Below are positions 32,470 to 41,129 of a DNA stretch of 64,000 bases, one piece after another. How positions within the stretch are numbered: position 1 is the first letter of the stretch; every line of letters begins with the position of its first letter. Source of the DNA: Desulfovibrio sp. (GTDB lineage: Bacteria; Desulfobacterota; Desulfovibrionia; Desulfovibrionales; Desulfovibrionaceae); contig JAFXOX010000046.1 of NCBI GenBank assembly GCA_017528345.1, forward strand, positions 1-64,000. The letters run 5' to 3'. A model generated the notes under the pieces. It was not told where the DNA came from. It searched no databases and saw only the letters and a program-made list of their open reading frames with translations. Made by a program: the position numbers and the translations under genes.

Positions 32470-33880
32470 GATTGTCACCTAGAGGAAGAGAAATGCAAAA
32501 AAGCGTCATACCAGAACGTTGTTCATCTTTTTGGCGTGAACGCACCGTAAGGGAACCAGCATGGGCATCGACAATCTTCTGCACAAGGGCAAGGCCAAGC
32601 CCCGTGCCGCTGGCACGCGTGGTGTAATACGGATCAAAAATATGAGACAGTGCCTCTTCAGCAATGCCAAGACCTGTGTCACGCACAAGCAGGAGAAGGG
32701 TATCTCCTCGCACATAGGCACCAAGACTCAGGCTGCCGCCTTCGGGCATGGCCTGCAGGGCATTGAGACAAAGGTTGAGCAGAGCCTGATGCAGGCGCTG
32801 AGAGTCGGCTATGATAGCAGGAAGCCTGTGAGCTGTACAGATTCTCAGGCGCACTGCCTGGGCCTGAGCCTGTCTGGCAATGAGACGGGCAACGCCTTCC
32901 AGCAGGGGCCTCACCGCAACAGGCGCCCGGATAATATCGCTCGGCTTGGCCAGACCAATGAGGTCACAGATAACTCTGTTCAGACGGTCCACCTCATTGA
33001 CCATGATCTGCGCTGAGGCGCGATTTTCGCTGCCTTCGGGAAAAAGCTGGCCAAAATAGGTGGCATAGCCCTTAATGGAGCTTAAAGGATTGCGAATCTC
33101 GTGAGCGACGCCCGCAGCCAGGCTTCCCACGGCTGCCAGTTTTTCCTTACGTCGTACCTCCTCCTGCAACTCCCGCACGCGTCCTTCAGCTTTTTCCTTG
33201 CGCAAACGCAGGTTGTGTGCCCGCTCTGACAGCACAAAGGCCGCAAGGCCGAGAAGGACGACAAGTAAACTCGCTCCGGCCAAAGAACCTATATAGAAGA
33301 GATTCTGCCAGCGCCTCAGCTCCAGTGGTCTTGCGTCCAGCCCCAGAAACATGATGGGAAGCGGCATGTGACAGGCGTGTTTGTCAAGGCCAGGCGTAAA
33401 GAGGCGGTAGACCGCAAAGACCTTTTTGCCTTCCATTTCCATGAAAGCCCACTGCGCCTGACCTGTGGGGGCAAGGACCTGCATTTGCGATGGGGTCATC
33501 TCCTCCTGACCTAGGGTGAGAATTTCTCCAAGGCGGTCGGGATTGCTGTGGGCTAAGATTGTGCCGTCGGGCATGGTCACGCAGGCAAAAAGCACATCCC
33601 GGCTCTGACGCATTTCCTCGAGCAATGTCTGCAGACGCACACCGATCTCGTGCCTAAGGCCGCTGCGCAAAATGCTTTCCACAACCATGATCAAGGAGGC
33701 GCCCTTTTCCCCAAAAAGCCGCCCCATGGCCTGCTCGGAATGCCCGATAACAGCCCAGGTTGCCCAGATAAGAAGGGTAATGAGAAGAAGGGCCAGGGCA
33801 AATAGACGTCCGAGGGTCTTGGAGAGGGTAAATTTCTGGCGAATACGCCGCAAAAACGAGGATACGTTTACAGCTGTCAT
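32441..33880 (-). CDS. Membrane sensor histidine kinase, ZraS-like
   Basis: Start set at ATG 33880 (MTAVNVSSFLRRIRQKF, 479 residues). Another possible start lies at 33916 with GAGGG upstream. Two membrane segments (LFALALLLITLLIWATW near 24 and LFYIGSLAGASLLVVLLGLAAF near 205) bracket a periplasmic sensor of about 160 residues. The H-box is GVAHEIRNPLSSIKGY, the N-box LLNLCLNALQAMPEGG, and the G-boxes DTGLGIAEEAL and GTGLGLALVQKIVDAHAG. The architecture and neighbours fit ZraS/HydH. The 3' end overlaps the regulator by 29 nt. Confidence 0.88.
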   Translation of the reverse strand: MTAVNVSSFLRRIRQKFTLSKTLGRLFALALLLITLLIWATWAVIGHSEQAMGRLFGEKGASLIMVVESILRSGLRHEIGVRLQTLLEEMRQSRDVLFACVTMPDGTILAHSNPDRLGEILTLGQEEMTPSQMQVLAPTGQAQWAFMEMEGKKVFAVYRLFTPGLDKHACHMPLPIMFLGLDARPLELRRWQNLFYIGSLAGASLLVVLLGLAAFVLSERAHNLRLRKEKAEGRVRELQEEVRRKEKLAAVGSLAAGVAHEIRNPLSSIKGYATYFGQLFPEGSENRASAQIMVNEVDRLNRVICDLIGLAKPSDIIRAPVAVRPLLEGVARLIARQAQAQAVRLRICTAHRLPAIIADSQRLHQALLNLCLNALQAMPEGGSLSLGAYVRGDTLLLLVRDTGLGIAEEALSHIFDPYYTTRASGTGLGLALVQKIVDAHAGSLTVRSRQKDEQRSGMTLFCISLPLGDNHGSAHTSCG

Positions 33881-33935
33881 GCTCTCAAGTATACTTGTCC
33901 AAAGCTTTCCTGTCATCTGCCCTCGCGGAGACCGC

Positions 33936-34322
33936 ATGCCATTCCTGCTTTTCACCTTTCTTCTGCTCAACGCAAGCTGCGCCCAGGCAGACCCTCTTTG
34001 TCCAACCCCACCCTCCTGGCTTGCGCAGCTTTCCTCTGAGCACAAAGCCACAGCGCTTGCAGAAATTGCCGAAACCCGGCAACGCCAGGATATTCTGCGT
34101 GGTCAGATTCGCCAAAAAATGGCTGAACTACGCCTTTTGCGCTATGACAGACAGAGCTCTCCGGAAACCCTACCACGCCTAGGTCGTGAGCTCATGGAGC
34201 TGAGGACCATGCTCGCAGACGAGCAAAAAGCGCTGCTAAGCCGTCTCTGTGAACGTGTGGGCACTGCTCCGGGTCCCCATGAGCTCAAAGACATCCTCAA
34301 GCCTACCCTGCCCAAGAATTAA
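33936..34322 (+). CDS. Small periplasmic ZraP/Spy-like protein 1
   Basis: 128 residues with a signal peptide (FLLFTFLLLNASCAQA). The mature part is helical: LAQLSSEHKATALAEIAETRQRQDILRGQIRQKMAELRLL and LGRELMELRTMLADEQKALLSRL in parts. The layout and length resemble the Spy/CpxP/ZraP heavy-metal sensor family, though the LTxxQ motifs are weak. GGAG lies 5 nt upstream. It is divergent from the kinase gene by 55 nt, which supports a sensory or stress role. Confidence 0.55.
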   Translation: MPFLLFTFLLLNASCAQADPLCPTPPSWLAQLSSEHKATALAEIAETRQRQDILRGQIRQKMAELRLLRYDRQSSPETLPRLGRELMELRTMLADEQKALLSRLCERVGTAPGPHELKDILKPTLPKN

Positions 34323-34408
34323 ACACCCTCTTTTTGTAACTGCCTAATTTTTACACACGTGGCGCCGAGCAAAGGCCAGGTAAGTCCCTATTTCCGGGCA
34401 TCAGAATC

Positions 34409-34425
34409 TTGGCACAGGCTTTGCT
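34409..34425 (+). promoter_or_regulatory. Sigma-54 promoter (-24/-12)
   Basis: TTGGCAC at 34409-34415, five bases, then TTGCT at 34421-34425. This matches the consensus YTGGCACRNNNNTTGCW and places the start site near 34436, about 50 nt before the ZraP-like ATG. An NtrC-family regulator is encoded 2 kb away, which strengthens the call. Confidence 0.85.
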
Positions 34426-34485
34426 ATGCTTCTGTGCGAGAAACACTCCGGCAAACACTTTTTCTCTCTGTAAGGAGCAATTGTC

Positions 34486-35025
34486 ATGAAACATCGTTGG
34501 AAACAAGGCCTTTTGGCCGCAGCTTGTGTCCTGGCCCTCACCCTTGCCCACAAAGAAGCGCAGGCCAATCCCCAGGTTGGTGGTCCCTGTGCAAATAACG
34601 CTCCTTGCGCAGAGCAGGCTCCCTGCCCTGGCTTTGATGGCAGACAAATGCAGACGCTCACCGATGAGCAGCGTGCCAAGTACTATGCCATCACAAAAGA
34701 ATTTGAACCCAAGCTGCGTGAACTCAATGACCAGCTCTTTGTCAAAAAACATGAGCTTGAAGCCCTGAAGCACGCAGCACAACCCGACGCCTCGGCTGTT
34801 CGCAGCTGCGCTCAGGAAATTGTCAAACTACGCGCTGAAAGGCGTGCCGTACAGCAGGCCAGAGAAGAACGCATCGAAAAGGAATGCGGTATCAAGCGTC
34901 CGGCAAGACCCATTCCCGGTGTCGATATGCCCTTCCGCGGCCCTCATGGCCCAAGAGGGTTTGGGCCTCATGGTCCTCACGGCCCGCATGGATACCCTGG
35001 TCCTCACGGTCCCATGCACCAGTAG
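34486..35025 (+). CDS. zraP: ZraP-like zinc-binding periplasmic chaperone
   Basis: 179 residues. The signal peptide is about 25 residues (LLAAACVLALTLAHKEAQA). The core LTDEQRAKYYAITKEFEPKLRELNDQLFVKKHELEALKHAAQPDASAVRSCAQEIVKLRAERRAV follows the ZraP/Spy pattern (LTxEQ..., K..E..aL). GIKRP and a C-terminal tail of repeated GPHGPHG with about nine His residues, a likely metal-binding segment, follow. Cysteines in the N-terminal mature part (GGPCANNAPCAEQAPCPG) are extra. The AAGGAG site is 8 nt upstream. It is driven by the sigma-54 promoter at 34409, so it is probably the effector of the ZraSR-like pair. Confidence 0.8.
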   Translation: MKHRWKQGLLAAACVLALTLAHKEAQANPQVGGPCANNAPCAEQAPCPGFDGRQMQTLTDEQRAKYYAITKEFEPKLRELNDQLFVKKHELEALKHAAQPDASAVRSCAQEIVKLRAERRAVQQAREERIEKECGIKRPARPIPGVDMPFRGPHGPRGFGPHGPHGPHGYPGPHGPMHQ

Positions 35026-35043
35026 TCTCCTGAAACCCAACGC

Positions 35044-35082
35044 AAAAGGTGTGCATGTCTTCGTCAGACATGCACACCTTTT
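35044..35082 (+). terminator. Bidirectional terminator
   Basis: A 17-bp perfect stem (AAAAGGTGTGCATGTCT and its complement) with loop TCGTC, ending in T residues on both strands. It serves zraP and the convergent synthase gene. Confidence 0.95.
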
Positions 35083-35093
35083 TTGTGCCCAAA

Positions 35094-35897
35094 CTATGAG
35101 GCCTGTTCCACAAGCTCAAGGGCCTCATCGACACCGGCATTTTCATGCACAAGGGCGCGCAGAGCCCGGACCAGTCCGACTCGCTTGGGATGCTGAAAGA
35201 CATTACGACCGATGGAGACGCCAGAGCCCCCGGCCTGCAGCGAGCCGTAGACCATCTCCAGAATATCCCGGGTTGAATCCATACGCGGACCACCGGCAAT
35301 AACGACAGGTACGCAGCAGCAAGAGGTGACATCAGCAAAGCTATCACTATCGCCTGTATAGGCGACTTTGACGATGTCCGCACCAAGCTCCATGCCCACG
35401 CGCGCGCAGTGGGCCACGGCATCGCGTGAATAGCCGTTCTTGACCTCGGGGCCGCGGGCATAGACCATGGCAACCAAAGGAACGCCCCAGTCGTCGCAGG
35501 CGCAGGCGACTTTTCCAAGATCTGCTACCATCAGCCGCTCATAGGGATCTCCAAGATTGACATGCACGGAAACGCCGTCAGCGCCGTGCCGCAACGCTTC
35601 CTCAACGGTTCCCACAAGCGTCTTGGTATTGCCATTGGGGGTTAGGGCTGTGGAGGCTGAGAGATGAATGATCAGCCCAACGTCGCGACCAGCATTGCGG
35701 TGGCTGCAGCGCACAAGGCCCTTGTGCATAAGCACGGCATCGGCCCCGCCCTTGGCCATGTCATTGACGGTTTCGCGCATGTCGAGCAAGCCGTCCACAA
35801 GCCCCATGGTGACACCGTGGTCCATGGGCACGATGATAGTGCGACCATCATTGCGGTTTAAAATACGCTCCATCCGAATTTTTTTACCAAGATACAT
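35094..35897 (-). CDS. 2-amino-3,7-dideoxy-D-threo-hept-6-ulosonate synthase
   Basis: 267 residues from ATG 35897, with AAGGAG upstream. The frame extends to 36008, but that part is an untranslated leader. It is a class I aldolase of the DhnA/FbaB type: VPMDHGVTMG (catalytic Asp), LIIHLSASTAL, GVSVHVNLGD, VAMVYARGP, DIVKVAYTGD (Schiff-base Lys), VVIAGGPR, GGSGVSIGRNVFQH. In archaea and Desulfovibrio this enzyme makes the C7 precursor of dehydroquinate in place of DAHP synthase. FBP aldolase is the alternative, but the Phe-rich attenuator in front of it argues for the aromatic pathway. No second pathway gene follows. Confidence 0.85.
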   Translation of the reverse strand: MYLGKKIRMERILNRNDGRTIIVPMDHGVTMGLVDGLLDMRETVNDMAKGGADAVLMHKGLVRCSHRNAGRDVGLIIHLSASTALTPNGNTKTLVGTVEEALRHGADGVSVHVNLGDPYERLMVADLGKVACACDDWGVPLVAMVYARGPEVKNGYSRDAVAHCARVGMELGADIVKVAYTGDSDSFADVTSCCCVPVVIAGGPRMDSTRDILEMVYGSLQAGGSGVSIGRNVFQHPKRVGLVRALRALVHENAGVDEALELVEQAS

Positions 35898-35958
35898 ACA
35901 AGGCTCCTTCCATTGGGGGTGATCGGAGAAGCCGAGGCCGCGGCCCAGACAAAAAAAA

Positions 35959-36045
35959 AGGCCGCTGGCACAAAGCCTGCGGCCCCTTATCCGACAAAAA
36001 CGTCTCAAACGCGAGCTAGATCACAGGCTTTTCTCAATAGCCTGT
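35959..36045 (-). promoter_or_regulatory. Attenuator: antiterminator and terminator hairpins
   Basis: Four paired regions can be read on the minus-strand RNA. Region 1 is ACAGGCT (36045-36039) and region 2 AAAGCCTGT (36031-36023), forming a 7-bp hairpin over the leader stop codon. Region 3 is CAGGCTTT (35979-35972), an 8-bp perfect match to region 2 (antiterminator). The terminator is GGCCGCAGGC pairing with GCCAGCGGCC (35984-35960) with one A-A mismatch, followed by nine U. Regions 2:3 and 3:4 exclude each other, the classic arrangement of amino-acid attenuators. Confidence 0.88.
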
Positions 36046-36090
36046 AAAGAAAAATCGAAACATAAAGATCTGGCTCATGCACGCGTTCAT
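36034..36090 (-). CDS. Phe-rich leader peptide of the attenuator
   Basis: An 18-codon frame, ATG at 36090, AAGGA 5 nt upstream, TGA at 36036-36034. The product is MNACMSQIFMFRFFFTGY: five Phe in seven codons plus a Tyr just before the stop. Its stop codon lies in the loop of hairpin 1:2, so a ribosome stalled at the Phe codons for lack of Phe-tRNA would free region 2 to pair with region 3 and block the terminator. It resembles the pheA leader peptide of enteric bacteria in logic but not in sequence. Confidence 0.85.
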   Translation of the reverse strand: MNACMSQIFMFRFFFTGY

Positions 36091-36111
36091 ATTATTCCTT
36101 TTTTTGTGGCT

Positions 36112-36139
36112 ATTATAGGCAATTTTCAGCATTTGTCAA
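36112..36139 (-). promoter_or_regulatory. Sigma-70 promoter of the synthase operon
   Basis: TTGACA (36139-36134), 16 nt, TATAAT (36117-36112): both hexamers are consensus. The start site is expected near 36105, giving a leader of about 208 nt that contains the attenuator. The radical SAM gene on the same strand ends at 36256, upstream of this promoter. Confidence 0.9.
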
Positions 36140-36255
36140 AGCCTTCAGCAAAGATCGTACGGCGCGTAGTTTTGCAGCAACTTTGCATGCGGTCAAAGGT
36201 CGCGGTCTTTAGCTTGGCAAACACACAGACATGGTTCTTACGCTTACGCGTGCTC

Positions 36256-37284
36256 TCAGGTCTTGTGCGTCTCCAAAAGATCCAGCTCAACCCGATCAAC
36301 ATTGCCAAACAGAATTTCACAAGCAAGTCTTGCCCATTTGTCACGCATTTCACCTTTCTCTCCAAAGAAAAAGCCCTGTAGACGCCTGGGAAGGCGCAGG
36401 CATACGAGCTTTGCCCGCCCTTTCGCGCGCAAAACTGCGAGGTAAAGGGATCGGGCCATGACCCGGGCACCAAGGGATGGATGCCAGGGTCCTGCCAAAC
36501 GCGCCTGCAAAAAACTCGGCTCAGGCGCAAGGCCCATACGGATGACCGGGACATGAGCATCCTGGGCCTTGAGATAGCCTACGGCAAGCGTTGCCAGCGT
36601 TGTCTGAAGATCCCAGGGGCTGTAGAGACCTTTGCGCCAGAGAGCGGCGAGCTTGGTTTTGGCAAGTACCTGGCACGGATAAAAACGTAGAAGACCTGCC
36701 CCCAGCGAGATAGCATGCGAAACATCCTTGAGAAATCGGCCTGGGCTAAGACCCGGCATGCCAGGCAAAAGCTGGACGCCAAGCTCAAAGCCATAGTCCT
36801 TGACCTTCGTGCAGGCCTCGCAGGCCTTGATTGAGCCATAACCGCGCTCGGTGGCACGCAGAGCACCCTCATCAAAACTTTGAATGCCAAGTTCAATGGT
36901 TGTCATCCCGGCCTCGCGCAGTCGCAGCAGCCGATCATCAGGTAAGGCATCAGGACGGGTTGAGCAGCGCAAGGCGCTGATCAGTCCCTGCTCGAGGAGA
37001 TGTTGGGCCTGCTCAAGGCAATAGTTCATGGCATCGAGGGGAAGTGCTGTGAATGTGCCACCATAGAAGGCAAGCTGAGGGGGATCTCTATCAGGACGCC
37101 TGCGCTGCAAAAGTTCCTTATGCAGCCTTTGAAAACGTAAAGACAGAGGGTCATGATGCTCCTGACCTGTGACAAGATCCTGAGCACAATAGAGACAACG
37201 GAAGGGACAGCCCGCAAAAGGCAGAAAGAAGGGGATAAGAGAAGGCACCTTGGGGGAACAATCCCATGCAAGGATTTTCGTCAC
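36256..37284 (-). CDS. Elp3-like radical SAM protein
   Basis: 342 residues. The radical SAM cluster is CPFRCLYCAQ near 26-35. Next comes LAFYGGTFTALP, the second SAM loop, then RCSTRPDALPDD and TIELGIQSFDEGALRATERGY, which are typical of the Elp3/YhcC group. No acetyltransferase domain is attached, so it is a stand-alone member whose substrate is unknown. CheV lies 20 nt upstream on the same strand. Confidence 0.85.
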   Translation of the reverse strand: MTKILAWDCSPKVPSLIPFFLPFAGCPFRCLYCAQDLVTGQEHHDPLSLRFQRLHKELLQRRRPDRDPPQLAFYGGTFTALPLDAMNYCLEQAQHLLEQGLISALRCSTRPDALPDDRLLRLREAGMTTIELGIQSFDEGALRATERGYGSIKACEACTKVKDYGFELGVQLLPGMPGLSPGRFLKDVSHAISLGAGLLRFYPCQVLAKTKLAALWRKGLYSPWDLQTTLATLAVGYLKAQDAHVPVIRMGLAPEPSFLQARLAGPWHPSLGARVMARSLYLAVLRAKGRAKLVCLRLPRRLQGFFFGEKGEMRDKWARLACEILFGNVDRVELDLLETHKT

Positions 37285-37304
37285 AAAGGCTCCAGAGAGC
37301 GCTG

Positions 37305-38261
37305 CTAATGGCGACCGAGCTTTTCGTCCAAAAGCTCGCAGATGATCTTGTTCAAACCGGGAAGATCAGGTTTGGAAACCTGTCGGTCAGCGCCGGCCTT
37401 GACGCCGATTTCGCGCACAGCATCGGTGATCAGCGAAGAAAAGAGAATGACAGGCAGATCCTGGGTAAAACTTGTGGCACGCACCTTGCGTGTCAGGGCG
37501 TGACCGTCCATTTCCGGCATTTCAATGTCTGAGATCAGTAGGTGCACAAGATCAGTAACCTTCTGATTATTGGCCTGAGCCTCGCGTTCAAGACTCATCA
37601 GATAGTCCCAGGCATCTCGGCCGCTGACCGCCGTTGTCACGCGGAAACCCGACTTTTCAAGTGCCGATTTGATGATATGGCGCAGTGAACTTGAATCATC
37701 GGCCACAAGGAGATGAAACTGTTCGGCATCGTCAACCTTTGAGGTATCCACCTGAGCGGTACTCATATCCAGACGTGAGTCAAGGCTGCTCAGCACCTTT
37801 TCCATATCCAGAATAAAGAGGACTTTTTCGCCGATTCTCAGGACACCAGTCACACTTTCATTGGAATAGATGTCAATATACTTGTTGGGGGCCTCAATGG
37901 CATCCCAAGTGATCTGATGGATATTGGCCACGTTGGAGACGAGAAAGGCCGACTGCACACTACAGAACTCTGTGACAATGACTTTATTATTGGGATTTGG
38001 GATCATTTTCTTGCCCATCCAAGAGGCAAGATCAAGAATAGGCAGGACATTGCCGCGCAGATTAAACGTGCCAAGCACCGAAGGGTCTGCCTGGCTTGGC
38101 AGACTCGTAATGCTCGGTTCGCGGATGATACTGACCACCTTGGCCACGTTGATACCATAGTGGCCCACATAGGAAGAACCGTCAGGCAGCTCTTCCTCAA
38201 TGAGGAACTCAATAATTTTCAGTTCGTTATTGTGATCCTGGGTCAACAGATTCTGGCTCAT
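37305..38261 (-). CDS. cheV: Chemotaxis protein CheV
   Basis: 318 residues from ATG 38261. The N-terminal CheW domain (LKIIEFLIEE..YGINVAKVVSIIREPSITSLPSQADPSVLGTFNLRGNVLPILDLASWMG in parts) is joined to a receiver domain with LLVADDSSSLRHIIKSALEKSGF and phospho-acceptor LISDIEMPEMDGH. Conserved K is replaced by GADRQVSKPDLPGL, in which the VSKP Lys serves. It couples receptors to CheA and may adapt them. It fits a flagellated organism. Confidence 0.95.
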   Translation of the reverse strand: MSQNLLTQDHNNELKIIEFLIEEELPDGSSYVGHYGINVAKVVSIIREPSITSLPSQADPSVLGTFNLRGNVLPILDLASWMGKKMIPNPNNKVIVTEFCSVQSAFLVSNVANIHQITWDAIEAPNKYIDIYSNESVTGVLRIGEKVLFILDMEKVLSSLDSRLDMSTAQVDTSKVDDAEQFHLLVADDSSSLRHIIKSALEKSGFRVTTAVSGRDAWDYLMSLEREAQANNQKVTDLVHLLISDIEMPEMDGHALTRKVRATSFTQDLPVILFSSLITDAVREIGVKAGADRQVSKPDLPGLNKIICELLDEKLGRH

Positions 38262-38333
38262 GACTTTCCCACCCTGTAAAAACTGCATCTTTCCTGTCTA
38301 TCGGCGAAGAGCAGACTTTCTTAAGGGCGTCTC

Positions 38334-38987
38334 TCAGGATTCGTCAGAAGGTTCTCGGCGTGGGCAGAAGCTACGCATCTCACAGCTGTCACAGAGCGGA
38401 CGCCTGGCTTTGCAGACCTCACGCCCGAACCAGACCATGCGATGATTGACATTGCCCCATTCCTCCTGAGGGAAAAGGGGCAAAAGATCCTGCTCAATAC
38501 GGACAGGCTCGCGTGCATCTGTAAGCCCAAGCCTGTAGCTGATACGCCTGACATGGGTATCCACGGCAAGCCCGGCATTGATGCCAAATGCCCCAAAAAG
38601 CACCACATTGGCCGTTTTGCGGGCTACTCCGGCAAGAGTCATCAGGTCATCAAGACATTTGGGGACCTCGCCGCCATAGACTTCACAAAGTCGTTTGGCA
38701 GCAAGGGTAAGATTTTTGGCTTTGCTGTGGTAGAAGCCGACGGGCCTGATCACTTCTTCAAGATCTGAGAGGTCTGCCGCGGCCATTTCTCTGGGACCGG
38801 GCCAGCGGGCAAAAAGCTGCGGTGTCAGGGCATTAACCCGTGCATCCGTACACTGTGCCGAAAGTACAGTTGCCACCAGAAGCTGCCAGGGAGAGCTCGC
38901 CACAAGGTTGGTTTTGGGCTTGGGATAACGCGCCTGCAGCACGCGGAGCACTTGCTCAGCCCGTTTTTGGCGTTGCGGCATTACCAT
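38334..38987 (-). CDS. nth: Endonuclease III
   Basis: 217 residues. The helix-hairpin-helix is LMTLAGVARKTANVVL, with the catalytic Lys in the SxxGxxRKTA position. The catalytic Asp is in LAVDTHVRRISYRLGL. The 4Fe-4S loop is C-KARRPLCDSCEMRSFC. It removes oxidised pyrimidines from DNA. The ATG overlaps the stop of the upstream gene (ATGGTAATG). Confidence 0.95.
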   Translation of the reverse strand: MVMPQRQKRAEQVLRVLQARYPKPKTNLVASSPWQLLVATVLSAQCTDARVNALTPQLFARWPGPREMAAADLSDLEEVIRPVGFYHSKAKNLTLAAKRLCEVYGGEVPKCLDDLMTLAGVARKTANVVLFGAFGINAGLAVDTHVRRISYRLGLTDAREPVRIEQDLLPLFPQEEWGNVNHRMVWFGREVCKARRPLCDSCEMRSFCPRREPSDES

Positions 38988-39646
38988 TCTGCGGAATTGA
39001 CAAAGGTACGCACAACGCCGTCCACAAGAAAAGACTGAGTACCGACCGGTCGTGGCACCTGATAGGTAAGATAAAAGGGATCAGGCGAAAAAAGGGCATT
39101 GGCTTCTGTCAGAAAATGCAGCTTCACGAGCTTGCACAGGGCCGTATGCACTTTCTCAGCTGAGGCCAAAAGACGATTGGCAATCCAGCCCTCATCGTGC
39201 TGCGGGGCATTGCAGGCACTCACCAGAACCCGACGTTCAAACGAGGACAACGTCGACCAGGCAGGCAATGGCGGCACAGGCAGACGCGAAGGTGTGGCAA
39301 GCGCGGTCCAGATGCGGTCAAAGGCTTTGCGTCGGCCAAAGATTTTACGGGGGCAGACACCGCGCAGGCTTGGCCAGGACTGAACAAAGGTTTTTGGACC
39401 GAGCCAGTAGACAAAATTCTCACATCTGGCGTGGGCCATGGCTGTGACCAGGAGACCGTCCTCATCTCCTTCACCTTTGAGGATGTGCGCACGCCATTGT
39501 TCGGGGCTGAGGTTTGGAGAAACGCCCTCCATACTCTGTAAAAATTCAGGCCAGGCAAGACAGCTCACGCGCTCACCCAACAAAAAACGGGCATTTGGGG
39601 TTGAAGGGATCCAGGTGGGAGCAACTTCGGTCTGATCTTCGTACAT
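38981..39646 (-). CDS. Unknown 221-aa protein
   Basis: A soluble protein beginning MYEDQTEVAPTW. Residues 60-130 contain several aromatic patches (FVYWLGPKTFVQSWPSLRGVCPRKIFGRR). The part from about 145 (SSFERRVLVSACNAPQHDEGWIANRLLASAEKVHTALCKLVKLHFLTEANALF in parts) reads like a winged helix-turn-helix. It is co-translated with nth. It may be a DNA-binding protein, but I do not recognise the family. Confidence 0.65.
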   Translation of the reverse strand: MYEDQTEVAPTWIPSTPNARFLLGERVSCLAWPEFLQSMEGVSPNLSPEQWRAHILKGEGDEDGLLVTAMAHARCENFVYWLGPKTFVQSWPSLRGVCPRKIFGRRKAFDRIWTALATPSRLPVPPLPAWSTLSSFERRVLVSACNAPQHDEGWIANRLLASAEKVHTALCKLVKLHFLTEANALFSPDPFYLTYQVPRPVGTQSFLVDGVVRTFVNSAEW

Positions 39647-39834
39647 ACAGGTCTCTACGAACGTAATAAGGTTACGTAAAAGCCATCTTTACATACCGTG
39701 ATTTCCGTTATCTCGCAAGCAGAAAACGCCCTGAGTCTTGCCATTGCTTGCCCTTTCCCCTACAAGAGGGCAAGGAAGATTCCCCTTTGCTCCTCAACTG
39801 AGGCGCAGATTTGCAAAAAGGTGAGCAAAAGATC

Positions 39835-41118
39835 ATGGCAAACTATCGTTTCATTCCTCAGCTGCCGTCTGAAGAACTCCAGAAAATCCAGCTCGAGGGC
39901 CTGCGCTGGACCATCGCTCAGGCGCAAAAAAGTCCGCAGTACCGCTCAATTCTTAAGACGTGTGGAGTTAAGCCCCAGGACATTCGCAGCCTTGATGATT
40001 TGCACAGACTCCCCACAACCGATGTGGAGGATCTGCGACGTGGCTACCCCTTGCCGCTGCTCTGTGTCCCAGCTGAGGAGGTTGTTCGCATTCACGCCTC
40101 AAGCGGCACCACCGGTAAGCGCAAGATCCTCGCCTATACGAAAAACGATACCGAAACACTGGCACTCCAGATGGCCCGCTGTTTTGAACTGGCCGGCCTC
40201 GGCCCCTCAGATCGGCTACAGGCAGCTGTAGGCTACGGTTTATGGACAGCCGGTGCGGCTTTTCAGTCCGGCAGTGAAAAACTTGGCATGCTGACCATTC
40301 CTGTAGGGCCCGGCAATTTAGAAATGCATCTGCAACTTTTGCAGGATCTCCAGGCCACCTGTTTCGGAGCCACGGCCTCTATGGCACTGCTTTTGGCTGA
40401 AGAAGTGGAACGCCAGGGCTTACTTGAAAAAATTCATCTCAAACGCATGATCTGCGGCTCAGAAACACGCAGTGAAAAAATGCGTCAGGCCATCGAATCC
40501 AAACTCGGACTTGAGGCCAGCTTTGATATTGCCGGCATGACGGAAATGTATGGACCGGGTACGGCCATCGACTGTGCGGCCCACGAGGGTCTCCACTACT
40601 GGGCAGATCTCTTCATCATCGAAGTCCTTGATCCTGCAAGCCTGGAACCTGTGCCTGACGGAGAAGTCGGTGAAATGGTGGTGACAAGCCTCAGAAAGGA
40701 GGCCGTGCCTCTCCTGCGCTACCGCACCCATGACCTCTGCCGCAAAATTCCCCATACCTGTTCCTGCGGCCTCAATATGCCCATGCACGACAAAATTCTT
40801 GGCCGATCAGACGATATGATCATTTATCGCGGCGTCAATATTTATCCCGGCCAATTTTCTGATGTCATTGCAGGCTACCCGGAGCTTGGCGGTGAATACC
40901 AAGTGGAGCTCTCCCGCGACGAGCACGCCGTGGACCATCTCACGCTTTTTGTGGAGCTCGCCCGCGGAGCCCAATGTTCCGAGCATCTTGCCGAACATAT
41001 CTCCCAAACGCTGCACACGAAAATTCTTGCGCGCATGCAGGTGGTGCCGGTGGATTACGCCTCCCTGCCCAGAACCTTCAGCAAGTCCAAACGAGTCATT
41101 GACCGCAGAGAACTCTAG
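39835..41118 (+). CDS. Phenylacetate-CoA ligase family protein
   Basis: 427 residues from ATG 39835, with AAGGTGAG upstream. The ANL phosphate loop is [16 protein letters not shown] near 95. [15 protein letters not shown] is the adenylate motif, YRTHDLC and [22 protein letters not shown] the hinge, and the PaaK-type C-terminal domain follows. It activates phenylacetate or a related aryl acid to the CoA ester. In anaerobes such genes accompany 2-oxoacid ferredoxin oxidoreductases of aromatic amino-acid breakdown, which are not in this window. selB starts 11 nt downstream. Confidence 0.9.
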   Translation: MANYRFIPQLPSEELQKIQLEGLRWTIAQAQKSPQYRSILKTCGVKPQDIRSLDDLHRLPTTDVEDLRRGYPLPLLCVPAEEVVRIHASSGTTGKRKILAYTKNDTETLALQMARCFELAGLGPSDRLQAAVGYGLWTAGAAFQSGSEKLGMLTIPVGPGNLEMHLQLLQDLQATCFGATASMALLLAEEVERQGLLEKIHLKRMICGSETRSEKMRQAIESKLGLEASFDIAGMTEMYGPGTAIDCAAHEGLHYWADLFIIEVLDPASLEPVPDGEVGEMVVTSLRKEAVPLLRYRTHDLCRKIPHTCSCGLNMPMHDKILGRSDDMIIYRGVNIYPGQFSDVIAGYPELGGEYQVELSRDEHAVDHLTLFVELARGAQCSEHLAEHISQTLHTKILARMQVVPVDYASLPRTFSKSKRVIDRREL

Positions 41119-41129
41119 GAGAGCTTGGC

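Noticed and set aside
35898..36008. N-terminal extension of the synthase
   Set aside because: It would translate through the attenuator terminator. The ATG at 35897 has AAGGAG and starts the normal family N-terminus.
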